A DNA stretch of 64,000 bases from Takakia lepidozioides (GCA_030704615.1 CM060734.1:3100001-3164000), one strand, 5' to 3'. Counted from the first letter of the stretch, positions 39,154 through 50,599 are shown. Numbers and translations are program-made. The notes: generated by a model from the letters alone, not told the origin.

Positions 39154-39613
39154 CTGGTTTCTACATTGTGTGGGGCTGCATGGTGTGGGTGCCCTCGGTC
39201 TAGACATCACCGGCACTCTACCTTGTCAATCATCCCGTTCACCTTGGCAAAGGGGTACTATTGCCTGACGCCTTTACAATTACTAGATTCTTCATTTTTC
39301 TAGTTACTACATTCATTGTGCACAATTCCCGTGGTTGCTGTTTCTCTCCATTTGCTTGGTTTAATTGCAAGGGTGCCTCTTAAGTCTGATTTCATTGCAT
39401 AATGGGAACCTAAATAGGGTATTCCAGATTATTCGATTTTCTTTCTTGACAGTCTGTTGTCTTGTCTTCTATTGGTGCTCACCTTAGATGGCAGGGATGA
39501 TTCTAGCTGCTGGCTTACTGTGTATCTATGTCAACTATGACTGTGACAATTAGCGACAGCAATTTCGCGAACACCGTGGGAGAATGAAAGTATGGGGGAG
39601 GATCCCCAACAAG
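39154..39613 (+). pseudogene. DWF5: Two DHCR7 exons on the opposite strand, each with a nonsense codon
   Basis: Exon 39154-39254 reads GFYIVWGCMVWVPSV, stop (TAG 39201-39203), TSPALYLVNHPVHLG. Exon 39488-39613 reads MILAAGLLCIYVNYDCDN, stop (TAG 39551-39553), RQQFREHRGRMKVWGR. Both match consecutive plant DHCR7 segments and both keep AG and GT at their borders. They are plus-strand, while the exons before and after them in the protein are minus-strand. Confidence 0.88.
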
Positions 39614-42087
39614 GTACGCTCTTGCTCGTGTCATTCCTTTCTCAGCACAAGGGGAGGTTGGACACAGCTGAGGGTGGGAGAGGTTGGGCCAGACTGACAG
39701 ATGGACCGAAGACACTAATTACTAGGCTAGGAAGATCTATTTTGTCCTGCTTTGTGCTCAGTCAGTACAAGAGGGAGAGAGAAGATGTGAAAAGTGGGCC
39801 ATGGAGTAGACAAATAACAAAGAGTCAAACCCCACGTGTCACACGAAGGCGTAGTGCCTCATACAGGTAAGCGCCAAAGCGCCGCTCAGCACTTTGGGTC
39901 CTCCTAGCTTAAGTCCTCTGTCAGGGACAAGCAATCTCTGAGAAAGACATTGATGGTTTCCTTCTGAACATCATCCTTCAGGGATAGTCCATGGAGCAGC
40001 AAGGCTCCTGAAGCTGGTGGGAGTTTGAACGTTTGAAACCACCATGGTGTGAAACTCAGCAGAAATTGCCTCCGCACTTGCTCTAACCGACCCAGCTACA
40101 GGGAATGGCTTATCCGTTTAAGGGCTGGTAGTGACATCACACAATGAAAGTATAGTGGTCTCAGCTTCCTGTGGCCATTACAAAGTTCTTACACTGTTGT
40201 GTATTTCTCTCTCTCCGTGCAACACTGTCACACTTACGTAATTGAGACCAGCTAGACGATTTTCCTACAGATGAAATGCAGAAATGTATGTTAGTTGCCA
40301 AGTAAGATTATCATCTAGGTGAGAGAGGTCACGTTCTGCAGTTCCCATGACTACAAATAACCTTCTCTAAGACACTGCACAGTGGGAACTAACCTTTGCA
40401 GCTGCTTACCTTGGTCTGAAATACATAAAGTCACAACATTTGTGCATCTGTAGGAATCCTCCCTCCCTCCATCAATGATCATCTTCTGAAAAGGATAAGA
40501 TCAGTTTAAGACATCAAAGAGGTTGATCTGCTAAACAGCTGCGGTATTAACCATAGGGGAGCTCAAGGATACTCTGTAGCAATGTTACGGTTCGGAATAC
40601 AGCATAGCAGCAAAAATACATAAAGAAATGGACCTGCTTAATGCAGTAGCTGATAACCAGAATTGCCCAACCCATCATGCCGAAGCGACAGTTGGTGAAA
40701 ACTTTTATGTCGAATGTCCCTATTTTTGGGTACAACTCCATACCCTGCCATCCAAAGACAAGACTAACTTTCAAACTTCCAGGAGTTATGGATGTGTTCC
40801 AGATGTTAAGATTGCTTCTAAAGCAAAAACCATAATAACCTGTGCAAAATGTTTCCAGTGATGAAGATGGACCTCACCCAGTAGAAGTCAACAACAATGT
40901 TCCCCGTAGAACCCCAGTCTGATGATGAAGGCGCTGTATGGCCCTGCGAAAAATGAAAACATGGGAACCACTGGATTAATTTGACGTCCAGGAGCTCATC
41001 AAAGGAGGTAATGATAGATTGGTATCCCTGCATCTTAACGAATAACTGGGCTCACTACCAAAATGAGTTAAATCTCAGTAAATGCTTTACTGAAATCCTG
41101 CCGTAGCAGGCACTTCGCAGTTGTCCAGAATGTTTCCATTTCATCAACTACGACAGGTGAATATGCTCACTATCTGTACTAAGATAGTATTGATGAGAAA
41201 GGAAAACATGGAGAAAGCCAGGGAAGAGTTTTGATCAAGGCTAGTGCATCACTGTTAAATAAAACACAGAGTTTGGATACCAAATAATAGTTGCTGTAGA
41301 CTTCCTTGGATTTTAATCAGTTCAAGAGAGCTGTCCATTGACGCAGAGGAAAGGACCAGAACCTCAATAATTGTCACCTTTGTGTATAAAAAAAAGGAAA
41401 GGTCAAGATAAGCCAGAGTGACGTCTCATACCTATTGGTTTTCACTTTCTAGTCTTATCATATTTTGAGAAAAAATTCGAAGGTTTTTAGGTTCTTGTGG
41501 AATTTTATTTCAATTGGCTTAGCCATTTAGGAATTTTTTCCCATAACATATGCTTTGTAACATAGCGGGACACAGGTTCTGCATCCATATCTTTGGTCCC
41601 CTTTGCAGGGTATAAATCCCTTGAGGTACCCTTTGTTTTCAAAAGAACAAGATGAACAGTGGTTTATAATTCGTACTATTTGGGTCCTATCTCTCTACAG
41701 CCATTATATCCAACCCATATTTCCTGGAATTTAAGGATCCCTTTAGACAGACCATCACTGGTAGAAGACAATTACAGAAATCTAACTTACTAAGACATCC
41801 ACTGATATTTCTACATCTGTCAATGAGTATGACATCTTTGAAGTGTACAGAAAAGTTCAGAGTTTCACGAGTACCTAAGACAGATGCACTCCAGAGGAGA
41901 GGTGGCTTACTTTCATATAAAGACAAAGGCAGACGATAAAACTCCCAATGATAAGAGTTGAAAATATCTCGCCTAGGTGGTCATAAACAATTGCCAGGTT
42001 GAAGTATTTTTCCCTGTCCAGTCAAGAAGCAGTGGGCAGAGAGAGATGAAGGGAAGCAACATGAGACCAACTAATTTGCTACCTGCT

Positions 42088-42151
42088 GAGAATGTACTCA
42101 TAAGACTTTGTTTGCCATAGCCTTGCGGCCATAGACCCCGCCTAGTCTGGA
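42088..42151 (+). repeat. Dispersed short repeat, copy C
   Basis: Shares GAGAATGTACTCA and TTTGCCATAGCCTTG with copies at 4301 and 10423. It lies in a DHCR7 intron. Confidence 0.75.
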
Positions 42152-44283
42152 CAGAAACATAGGGAACAGAAACTACCTCTGTGAAGGGCTCACTACGGTG
42201 GAGTGACTTACCTTGGTAAAGGCATTTTGGGTTGTCATAGGGAAAGGCACATGCCAGAGATGAGAATCCTAAAGAGGCCCATATGATAAGAGAGAGAGCA
42301 TTTTACATTATTATCACACAGGACAAGGATTTGCATCAAGGATAATAGAGAATGCTAGAAGCACTGATGTGATTGTGTCCAAAAGTTCTTCAGGACTCTT
42401 CCACAAATATAGAGAATCTTAATGTGTATCAATGTATGTACATGAAACCATATGAGGGTCAAAATAGATTGAGGTCCGACTTACTTGTACAGAAAGTAGT
42501 AGACAAAGAGTGTGACCATATAGGATGCAAACCCATTTTTCTGCCATCAAAACCAGAAAAATGTGAGTAATAATATGTTTGATCCAAGTGCATGGGAAGT
42601 CAATAAGAGAGTTTTTCCTTGTCCCATAATCTATGTGCCATGCCAAAGTCACCATAAATTTTCTGATTACCACTGTTGCGACAGCTTAATGGGATCAAAG
42701 TGAGTATCTAGCGAATTTCGAGTCTCCTTGGAAAACAATTGTGTGATAGGCCGAGGTGCTGTAAGTGGTGCCTCCCAACAGGAGGCACTGGCCCCAATGG
42801 ACCCAGCCAGCACTAGATGTTGGGCATGCTCTGGCTGGTACCATTCTTCTTCCTCCAGGTTCCTGGGGCACAATTGTTGCTGACAAATGAAGCATGAACA
42901 GTTGTCTATGACTAAAGAGAAGACTCAAAATGGTCCAGACTCATAGTCCACTATGCAATACTGCTGGGTATGGGATCGAATGATTCTCAGTCCATAGATA
43001 TGAGTCTGCATCGGTCAATAGAGATCAAATACAAGAGACCTTGAGTCTTCTTGACACAAGAGGCTGCAGAAAATCTTCCACCTTCCATACCCTCTAAATG
43101 CAACAATGCCAAGATGCTGACGCTATTGTGTGACTTGCCTTGGGTCTGAGGACGACCTGTGCAAACACCCTAAGTATGCAAAGATATAAATTTTTTACTT
43201 GTCACTGGGAATGCACGGCTAGCTCCTACTATCCTGGGAGTCTGCCAACTTCCCACTCTCTTGGACAAGACCTTTGCTGCTTGATCCAGAATATGTGCAA
43301 GATACATGGACATGCTAAAGGAAGTACTGTCTAATGGATACATCTCTCTCAATTGTTGCATCACTTTGGAAAGTACAATCAGAGGAACACCTACATTTGA
43401 GTAAAGCTTGTGGCACTTTCTTGAGAAACTCTCACAATTACAGACCAGAAGTACATGGGGCACACAGAAAGGAGAAGGAAAGAGTGTAGCTTCTGTTTCC
43501 AACAAGAAGCCCGTAGAGATTATGCAAGAAAGACAAAGGAACAACATGAAAGAGAAGATGTCCAAAGAGAGCTTATTCGGCCTGGACAAGGTTTACAGCT
43601 TGGACCTTGCAGTTAAGAGAGACAGAACAGACACACCTTGTAGACAGGAAGATTCCCAGCAGGAGAAACAGGACCAAAATGTTTGTCACCAGGCAGAAAT
43701 AGTTGCAAAAGTATCTCAAATGCCGCAAACGAAACAATGAGTTTACACGCCAATGGAGTGGGCATGGGCCATATCATGCGAATCCCTATAAACTTATAGT
43801 CCCTGAGGTACTTAAAGATTCTTTCTAACGATCCATCCAAGTGCACCATGGTATACCACCTGGGATGTAGACCAAACATTAGTAAGTAGTGCTCACATTC
43901 TACAAATCCACTGTTGCTGCTCAAATGAACTGGGAAGAGAAAAGCTATTAATGACTATCGTCTCTAATGAGTTATTGGAGTGGGAAGGGGAAAATGAAGG
44001 GATAGATGCTTGGTGAGGGTCTCCTGGTTGCAACAACGAGAATTGCATTGACTGAGCAACAGGACATGTCTGCAGCCACCCCAATGTAGTGGTTGGGGAC
44101 AAGATGAAGGCACAGCCAGCACCCAGAACTGTAATTATGAATGTTTCTGGGACTTCACAATTACAAGAACAACCTATCAGAAGGATACAATCATCAGAAT
44201 CTATCATTCATCTGTCACCTATCATATTCATCAAAATCTGGACAAAGGCAGTGTCCTCCTCTGAAATGAAATGAAGTAAAGAG
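42152..44283. other. Remaining DHCR7 intron or upstream sequence
   Basis: Besides the exon at 43637-43859 no assignable coding sequence was found. Open minus-strand frames at 42667-42928 and 43170-43589 match nothing I know. The missing second DHCR7 exon should lie between 42014 and 43636. Confidence 0.4.
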
Positions 44284-44653
44284 TGTTAGAAGTCAGCTCA
44301 GATTTAGTAAGCTAGGGTTCTGTTAGGGTTTTCTGACGGCTAGGGATAGTTCTACCAGAAGGTTCCAGCCACCAGAAGTTTCTAGAGAACTCATGTAGGA
44401 TTTAAGAGAAAGGCTGAGGCAATGCCCAGCACTTCTTCTAGCATTTTGAATGTGCTATCCTAGTAGATTGCAGAGAGAGGAGGAGGAGAAGTCCAGCATC
44501 TACTTTTGTAAGTTCTTTCTTTTGCAGTAAGGAGCATTCTTGTTAGTACTAACTCTTTGGTTGGTTTAGGCTGTCAGTTTTTGTACTGCTGCTTGTGCTA
44601 GAAGCTATCTGTCAATATCACTAGGAGGTAGAGGACAGGTCTAGTTTCCAACA
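44284..44653 (+). repeat. 5' LTR of Copia element
   Basis: Starts TGTTAGAAGTCAGC and ends TTTCCAACA, 370 bp. It differs from the 3' LTR by a few substitutions and lacks a 19-bp duplication found there. Confidence 0.96.
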
Positions 44654-44667
44654 GGTTATGGGCCCAC
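44654..44667 (+). other. Primer-binding site matching initiator tRNA-Met anticodon arm
   Basis: GGTTATGGGCCCAC follows the LTR directly. It is the complement of GTGGGCCCATAACC, the anticodon stem-loop of plant initiator tRNA-Met, and not of the tRNA 3' end. The ATG at 44658-44660 within it is the gag-pol start codon. Confidence 0.85.
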
Positions 44668-46277
44668 AAGACGTTACAACTACTTGGACAGTTGAGCCAC
44701 TGGATGGCAACAACTATAAGAGTTGGATCTACACGATGCAGCTCCTGCTCTCTTCAAAGAGCCTATGGTCAATAGTGGCTAAAAAGCCTTCAGAGGATAA
44801 CCTGAAGGAGGAGAGATGGATCCAAAAGAATGAGCTTGCAATGGCAGCTCTAGTCACAAACATGAGATCAAAGCTGGTAGTTTTGGTAAGGAATCTTACA
44901 ACTGCTCATGAGGTCTGGCAGACCTTAAGTGAGGTGTATGAGGCAGATGCGATGGGGAAAGCATATGTCCTATGGAAACAGCTCATGGACTTGAGAATGA
45001 GAGAAGGTGAGAGTGTAGCCATTCACATTGCCACTGTTAAAGCCATGTGTCTCGAGATAATTGATGCGGGAGAACCCATGACTGAATCACTTCAGATCAT
45101 GACCTTGTTTGGCACCTTGCCAAAGAGTTATGACATGGTGGAAACTGCATTGGCTACTCATGGTAAGAGTAGACTGAGTTGGAAGTATGTCACTTCACAA
45201 CTCATCATGGAAGAAAGCAAGCTGACTAGGGGTAGCTCAAGTATGGACAATGCCCTGACGGCTACTTCCATCAAGAAAGATGGAGCATGTTTCCGATGCG
45301 GCAAATTTGGGCATTTCCAGAAGGACTGCAAGGTGAAGATTGACAAGCCCAAGAAGGACAAGTGGAGACCAAGGAAAGGGAAGTCTGTACATGCACATGT
45401 CGCTGACATGGGCAACGACAGTGAAGTTCACCTGTTTATGGCAGATGCAGCTTACAGTCATGATGAAGACTACCTGCTGACTACTGAAGGAGAACACTGT
45501 GGAGATGAGTGGTATTTGGACTTTGGAGCTACTAACCACATGTGTGGGAGGAAGGAGTTGTTTCACAACTTGAAACCCATTCAGCCTACGAGCGTAAAGA
45601 TGGGCAACAAGACGTTTTCTGTAAGTACGATGATGGGAGAAATCCCTGTCAACTTTATCAGAAAAGAGAGTAAGGTTACCCGTTGTACCCTTCAGAAAGT
45701 CCTATATGTGCCAGACTTGGCAAAGAATCTGATCTCTGTTAGTACCTTGGATGAGCTTGGGTATGATGTCATTTTCAGAAACAATGCTTGCAGCATCCAG
45801 AAGGGCAACGAGGAACTCTGCTATGGAGTGAAGGAGCAGAGACTCTACAAGCTTTTGAGTACATCTGGAACTCAGGAGGAGGCCAATGTTGGGGACACAA
45901 TGGACACTGCACCATTGTGGCATAGAAGGTTGGGTCACTTGGGGACACAAGCGATCAAGGATCTTCAAAAGTTGGCGTTGGGATTGAATGTGGACTGGTC
46001 ACATGAGCTACAGTTTTGTGAAGGATGTGCTAAAGGGAAACAGCACAAGTCATCAATGCCCAAGGAATCTGCCACAAGAGCCAAGGAGAGGCTGGAGTTG
46101 ATACACACAGATGTGTGTGGCCCCATGAAGACAACATCACTGGGAGGATCTAGGTACTTTGTCACCTTCACTGATGACATGAGTAGAAAGACTTTCTTAT
46201 ATCCCTTGAGAGAGAAAGGTCAAGTGCTGCAGGTCTTTAAGCAATTTGTGCTAGAAGCTATCTGTCAATATCACTAG
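44658..46277 (+). pseudogene. Copia gag, protease and N-terminal integrase
   Basis: Open for 539 codons from ATG to a TAG inside the inserted U5 fragment. Gag covers about residues 1-200, followed by the zinc knuckle CFRCGKFGHFQKDC near residue 211. The protease site reads WYLDFGATNHMCG near residue 288, with Phe in place of the usual Ser/Thr of D-S/T-G. The integrase zinc finger is LWHRRLGHLG...FCEGCAKGK, followed by HTDVCGPM and VTFTDDMSRKTF. The frame would continue into 46317 onward if the insertion were absent. Confidence 0.93.
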
Positions 46278-46316
46278 GAGGTAGAGGACAGGTCTAGTTT
46301 CCAACAGGTTATGTGC
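46246..46316 (+). repeat. Copy of LTR 3' end plus primer site inside integrase
   Basis: 68 bp (46246-46313) are identical to 44593-44660, the last 61 bp of the 5' LTR plus GGTTATG. The net insertion is 65 bp and is flanked by TGTGC (46247-46251 and 46312-46316). It adds a stop and shifts the frame. Confidence 0.93.
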
Positions 46317-48702
46317 ATGAAGTAGAAAACCAGCTGGACCTCAAAGTCAAGGTTCTGAGGAGCGATGGTGGGGGGGAATTCCTAAATCAGGAATTCAAAA
46401 ACTATCTTGCTGAGAAAGGCATAAAGAGCCAAGTAACAGCGAGGGACAGTCCAGCCCAGAATGGAGTGGCAGAGAGATTAAACAGAACACTGGTTGAGAA
46501 GGCTAGATGTATGCTACAGACCTCAGGCCTTGGACCAGAGTTTTGGGGAGAGGCGATCAGCACTGCCACCTATCTGAAAAATTTGAGTCCCACGCGAGCT
46601 TTGAAAGACATGACTCCAGAGGAGGCGTGGAGTGGGAAGAAGCCAAACCTGAAGCATCTAAGAGTTTTTGGTTGTGCTGCTTATGCATTGATACCTGACG
46701 AGCAAAGGAGCAAGTTGGATGCCAAGTCAGAAAGATGTATCTTCATTGGGTATGATCTGGGTTGCAAGGGGTACAAGGTCTACAATCCTAGAACCAAGAG
46801 GTCAATCAGGAGTAGAGATGTCCTGTTTGATGAGGATAATTTTGGGAAGGAGACAAAGCCCAAGGACCTGTCCGTTCCTGTGATAATCCCTGATGTGGGA
46901 GAAAAAGAAAGGGAACAACCAGTACTAAAGGTTTACACTCGAAGAGAGAAGGTGGCGAAGAAACCAGAAGAGGATGAAGATTCTGAAGATCGGGATCCTA
47001 TTGACAAGGATGGGGGCCTAGAAGGTCAGGAAGGATCAGCAACCCCCCAGAAAGGTTTGGAGCTAATGTGGCAGAAGGACTGACTGGTCTGACTATGGAT
47101 GACATAGGGCAGATGGAAAGTTGTTTCCATGCCCTTGATGATGCAGAGGAGCCAGCCACCCTCAATGACGCTTTGGCAAGGGATGATGCCAATGAGTGGG
47201 AGGGAGCTGTACTAGAGGAGATGAAATCTCTAAAAGAAAACCAGACTGGGGAGCTGGTAACACTGCCTGGTGGTAGAAAGGCGGTAGATTGCAAGTGGGT
47301 TTTCAAAGTGAAAAGAGGACCCAACAATGAGATAGTGAAGTACAAGGCCAGACTTGTGGCCAAAGGTTTCACACAGACTACAGGGCTTGACTACAATGAA
47401 ACTTTTGCCCCGGTGGCAAAGTTCACCTCCATCCGATGTTTACTGGCATTGGCAGCGAAGCATAACTGGGAGATAGAACACATGGACGTGAAGACTGCAT
47501 TCTTGAATGGGGATCTCCAGGAGGAGATCTACATGAAACAACCAGAAGGCTTCCAAGAAGGTGATAAGGTGTGTCGGCTCAAGAAATCGTTATATGGACT
47601 CAAACAGGCATCGAGGACATGGTATGAGAAGATCAATAGCTACTTGACAGGCCAAGGTTTTGTAAGGAGTACAGCTGATCAGAGCATTTACTACATGACA
47701 TCAGGTGTCATGATAATAGCACTCTATGTGGATGACCTGCTACTGAAGAGCGACAACAAGGATACCATGCGCAGGCAGAAGCATGATTTGAGTGAAACCT
47801 TTGAGATGGTTGATCTTGGAGCCGTGAACTACCTACTTGGAATTCAGATTCTGAGGGACAGGAAGGCGAGAACTATAAAGTTGAGCCAAGAGAGGTATGT
47901 CAGGAATGTTGTTGCGAAGTTTGGTATGCAGGACTGCAAACCAGCACCAACACCATTGGAAACCGGCTGCAAGCTGAGTAAGGAAATGGAGCCAAAATCT
48001 CCAAGTGAGATTGAGGAAATGGCTAAGGTTCCATATCAGCAAGCCATGGGATCTCTGATGTATGCAATGATTGGCACCAGGCCAGACATTGCCTATGCAG
48101 TGGGAATGCTTAGTAAGTTCATGCACAACCCAGGACCTCAGCATTGGAAAGCACTCAAGAGGGTGATTAGATATTTGAAAGGGACTGTGGATACATGTCT
48201 AACTTACAACAAGCAGGACACTGGAGCATCACTAGAAGGATACAGTGATGCAGATTGGGCAGGAGACACAGATGAGAGGAGATTCATATCTGCCTACTGC
48301 TTTGTAATGAGTGGAGGTGCTGTGAGCTGGAGCAGCAAAAGACAGCAGACCACTGCTCTATCCTCGACTGAGTCAGAGTATATGGCTCTGACTCATGCAG
48401 CTAAAGAAGCCATTTGGATTCGAAGGCTTCTTGGTGAACTTGGCTTCAGTCAAGAACAGCCAACGAAAGTGCATGCTGATAACAGGAGCAGCATTGAGCT
48501 GAGCAAGAATCCTGTTCATCACGCCCGGACCAAGCACATAGATATCAAACATCATTTCATTAGAGAAATGATTGGTTTGGAGATTGAGTTGGTTTACTGT
48601 AGGACTGAGGACATGGCAGCTGATGCACTCACAAAGGCTCTATCCAAAGAAAAGCATTCTAGATGCATGGAACTGATTGGGTTAAGCCTCAATCCTCGCT
48701 GA
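46317..48702 (+). pseudogene. Copia integrase core, reverse transcriptase and RNase H
   Basis: Integrase continues with VLRSDGGGEFLN and the catalytic Glu region QNGVAERLNRTLVEKAR, then WSGKKPNLKHLRVFGC. A 1-nt shift in a C run near 47042-47047 moves the frame before ERFGANVAEGLTG. RT blocks are YNETFAPVAKFTSIR, KTAFLNGDLQEEIYM and YVDDLLL. RNase H shows GYSDADWAGD and ALSSTESEYMAL. The TGA at 48700-48702 overlaps the polypurine tract. Confidence 0.94.
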
Positions 48703-48709
48703 GTGGGAG
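48701..48709 (+). other. Copia polypurine tract
   Basis: GAGTGGGAG (one T) directly precedes the 3' LTR, the expected plus-strand primer site. Confidence 0.75.
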
Positions 48710-49098
48710 TGTTATAAGTCAGCTCAGATTTAGTTAGCTAGGGTTATGTTAGGGTTTTTTGACGGCTAGGGATAGTTCTACCAGAAGGTTCCAGCCACCA
48801 GAAGTTTCTAGAGAACTCATGTAGGATTTAAGAGAAAGGCTGAGGCAATGCCCAGCACTTCTTCTAGCATTTTGGATGTGCTATCCTAGTAGATTGCAGA
48901 GAGAGGAGGAGGAGAAGTCCAGCATCTACTTTTGTAAGTTCTTTCTTTTGCAGTAAGGAGCATTCTTGTTAGGACTGACACTTCTTGTTAGTACTAACTC
49001 TTTGGTTGGTTTAGGCTGTCAGTTTTTGTACTGCTGCTTGTGCTAGAAGCTATCTGTCAATATCACTAGGAGGTAGAGGACAGGTCTAGTTTCCAACA
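48710..49098 (+). repeat. 3' LTR of Copia element
   Basis: Starts TGTTATAAGTCAGC and ends TTTCCAACA, 389 bp. The extra 19 bp relative to the 5' LTR come from a local repeat around CTTCTTGTTAG near 48962-48990. Confidence 0.96.
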
Positions 49099-49103
49099 AA
49101 GAG

Positions 49104-50599
49104 AGACAGGACCTCACTTCAGTTTATCATATCACAGGTTTTGAAATGGTCACCCCTAGAAAATTCATTTGCAGCAACGGAAGTCTGTGCTGAGACTTGT
49201 AATCTGCTTGATAATTCCAGGTGGCACTTATTCAGAAGAGGGGGTAAACAGAAAAGGTCAGGGGTGCAGTATTTCCTTCTTGGTGTAAAGAATGTAAATT
49301 TCAAGAGTCTCTCTCCATATGCATTGCAATAACTTTCCAAAGTTAAAAATTTCAGCGTGCGTTCCATACGGATTGCAGATGTGGGAGACGAAGAGAGGGA
49401 CATCTAGCCTAAACAGCCCGGCGGATGAGTTTTGTGAGGCGGAAAAGCTTGTGGATGCTTAAACAGCGCCTACATTGGCCAATAACAACCCTACAGACAC
49501 CATTGTGTACAGTAAAATTTTATATTTCAATTGCTAGTTAGATCGAGTCCGAGTACGGTAAACGAATCTGCGAATGCTGGATCTTGGCAGACACTTGATT
49601 TTGGTCTCCAGATAACAAGAAGAAACAATGTGGAACCTGAGTGGAAGCGAAGCGACTTACAAGCATATGACAAGAGGAGGACAGATCAGAATTAGGGCTC
49701 CCATGGATGCATAAGTGATTCTTTTCGAATGGACACCGGTGTGCTCGAACTGATATTCTGACATCATCATCATCTCTCTTCTCTTCCGGGACCGGCTGCG
49801 CCTCGTCCTCCCCATGTTTCTTTCCTGTTCTCCCCAATGTATGGAGCAGAATGCGGGGCCAATACAGCTTACTCACTCCGTCGACGCATGTCCCCTTCTT
49901 GCCATCCGTGTTTATGCGGGAGTTTCCCTCCCTTCACGCGGACACAATCACGTGACAAGACACCAAGACATCATAGTCTCTGCCCGTAAAAGCACAACCA
50001 GAGCCAATAATCCGCATGACACAGCCACTTGGAGTCTCATTCGCCATTCTTCTTTCCCTCCAGACGACCGACCCCCGACCCGACCTCTCTGGCAATATAA
50101 CACACATCCATCGGATCACAATTGCATTCCCTCCATCAAGATCAAGCAAGAATCATAACTGCGCATCCTTCCTGCAGCCTCCGTGGCTGCCGCTGTAACA
50201 ATGTGAAGCACGCAATGATGCAGCGCTCTTTGTCTCCCCCGGTACGTTGGGGTTTCATCTTCATGAATCCCTTCGCCATCGCCTTCTTCGGGCTGCTCGA
50301 AATAGCGAATTACAGTTTCTTGCCGGAAAACTGCTGGATCGTTCATGGGACCGGGGCCCTGCCTTCGTTACTATTATTGTTTTATTGTTCACTACCAAAC
50401 CTCGGACCTAACTGTATTCTTATCCCACACCAACGGCTCAGCCGTCACAGTAACTGTGACCGAACATGCACAGCAACAAGAGGCTGCGGGCCCTCTCTGA
50501 TCATGCACACTCTGACTGAATCTCTTACGTTCCTCTTGTCTAATTCTCCTCCCTGTTTTTCTGCCCTGCCTGTTCGTCGACTGAAAATTCAGATCTCAC
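49104..50599. other. Unassigned sequence downstream of Copia
   Basis: Open frames at 49538-49876 (-) and 50122-50634 (+) show no motif I recognise. The N-terminal exon and promoter of the DHCR7 gene would be expected here but could not be identified. Confidence 0.35.

Larger units (their letters stand above)
35359..43859 (-). pseudogene. DWF5: Sterol Delta7-reductase (DHCR7/DWF5), broken by inversion and insertions
   Basis: DHCR7 reduces the C7 double bond in sterol synthesis in the ER membrane. Minus-strand exons seen: 43859-43637 (WYTMVHLDGS...PAGNLPVYK), 42013-41911 (AIVYDHLGEIFS), 40943-40878 (GHTAPSSSDWG), 40744-40634 (FTNCRFGMMGWAIL), 38512-38449 (IHAHYVTEHGEAEK), 38198-38117 (LARHFHYAPEIGAAFFW), 35987-35905 (LPYFYTIFLTILLVDRA) and 35425-35359 (YGKYWDHYRKKV, stop). 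Two further exons lie inverted at 39154-39613 and carry stop codons. The exon expected between 40634 and them (YVTKFFWWEAGYW in the family) was not found. The 38512-38449 to 38198-38117 junction is out of phase by what looks like a 4-bp loss. The N-terminal exon and the one after PVYK were not found either. A LINE fills the intron before 35987, and the Copia element lies upstream. Confidence 0.9.
44284..49098 (+). mobile_element. Young Ty1/Copia LTR retrotransposon
   Basis: LTRs 44284-44653 and 48710-49098 are nearly identical. The 5-bp target duplication AAGAG is present at 44279-44283 and 49099-49103. Domain order is gag, protease, integrase, RT, RNase H, as in Copia. The element is recent but damaged: a 65-bp insertion in integrase, a 1-nt frameshift near 47045, and a changed protease active site. 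It sits upstream of, or in the 5' part of, the DHCR7 gene. Confidence 0.97.

Noticed and set aside
42667-43589. Minus-strand open frames as the missing DHCR7 exon
   Set aside because: Neither resembles the expected NGLAAY...WWFG segment; kept only as unassigned sequence.
49538-49876. First exon of DHCR7
   Set aside because: The frame is polar and lacks the hydrophobic N-terminal segment expected for this enzyme.
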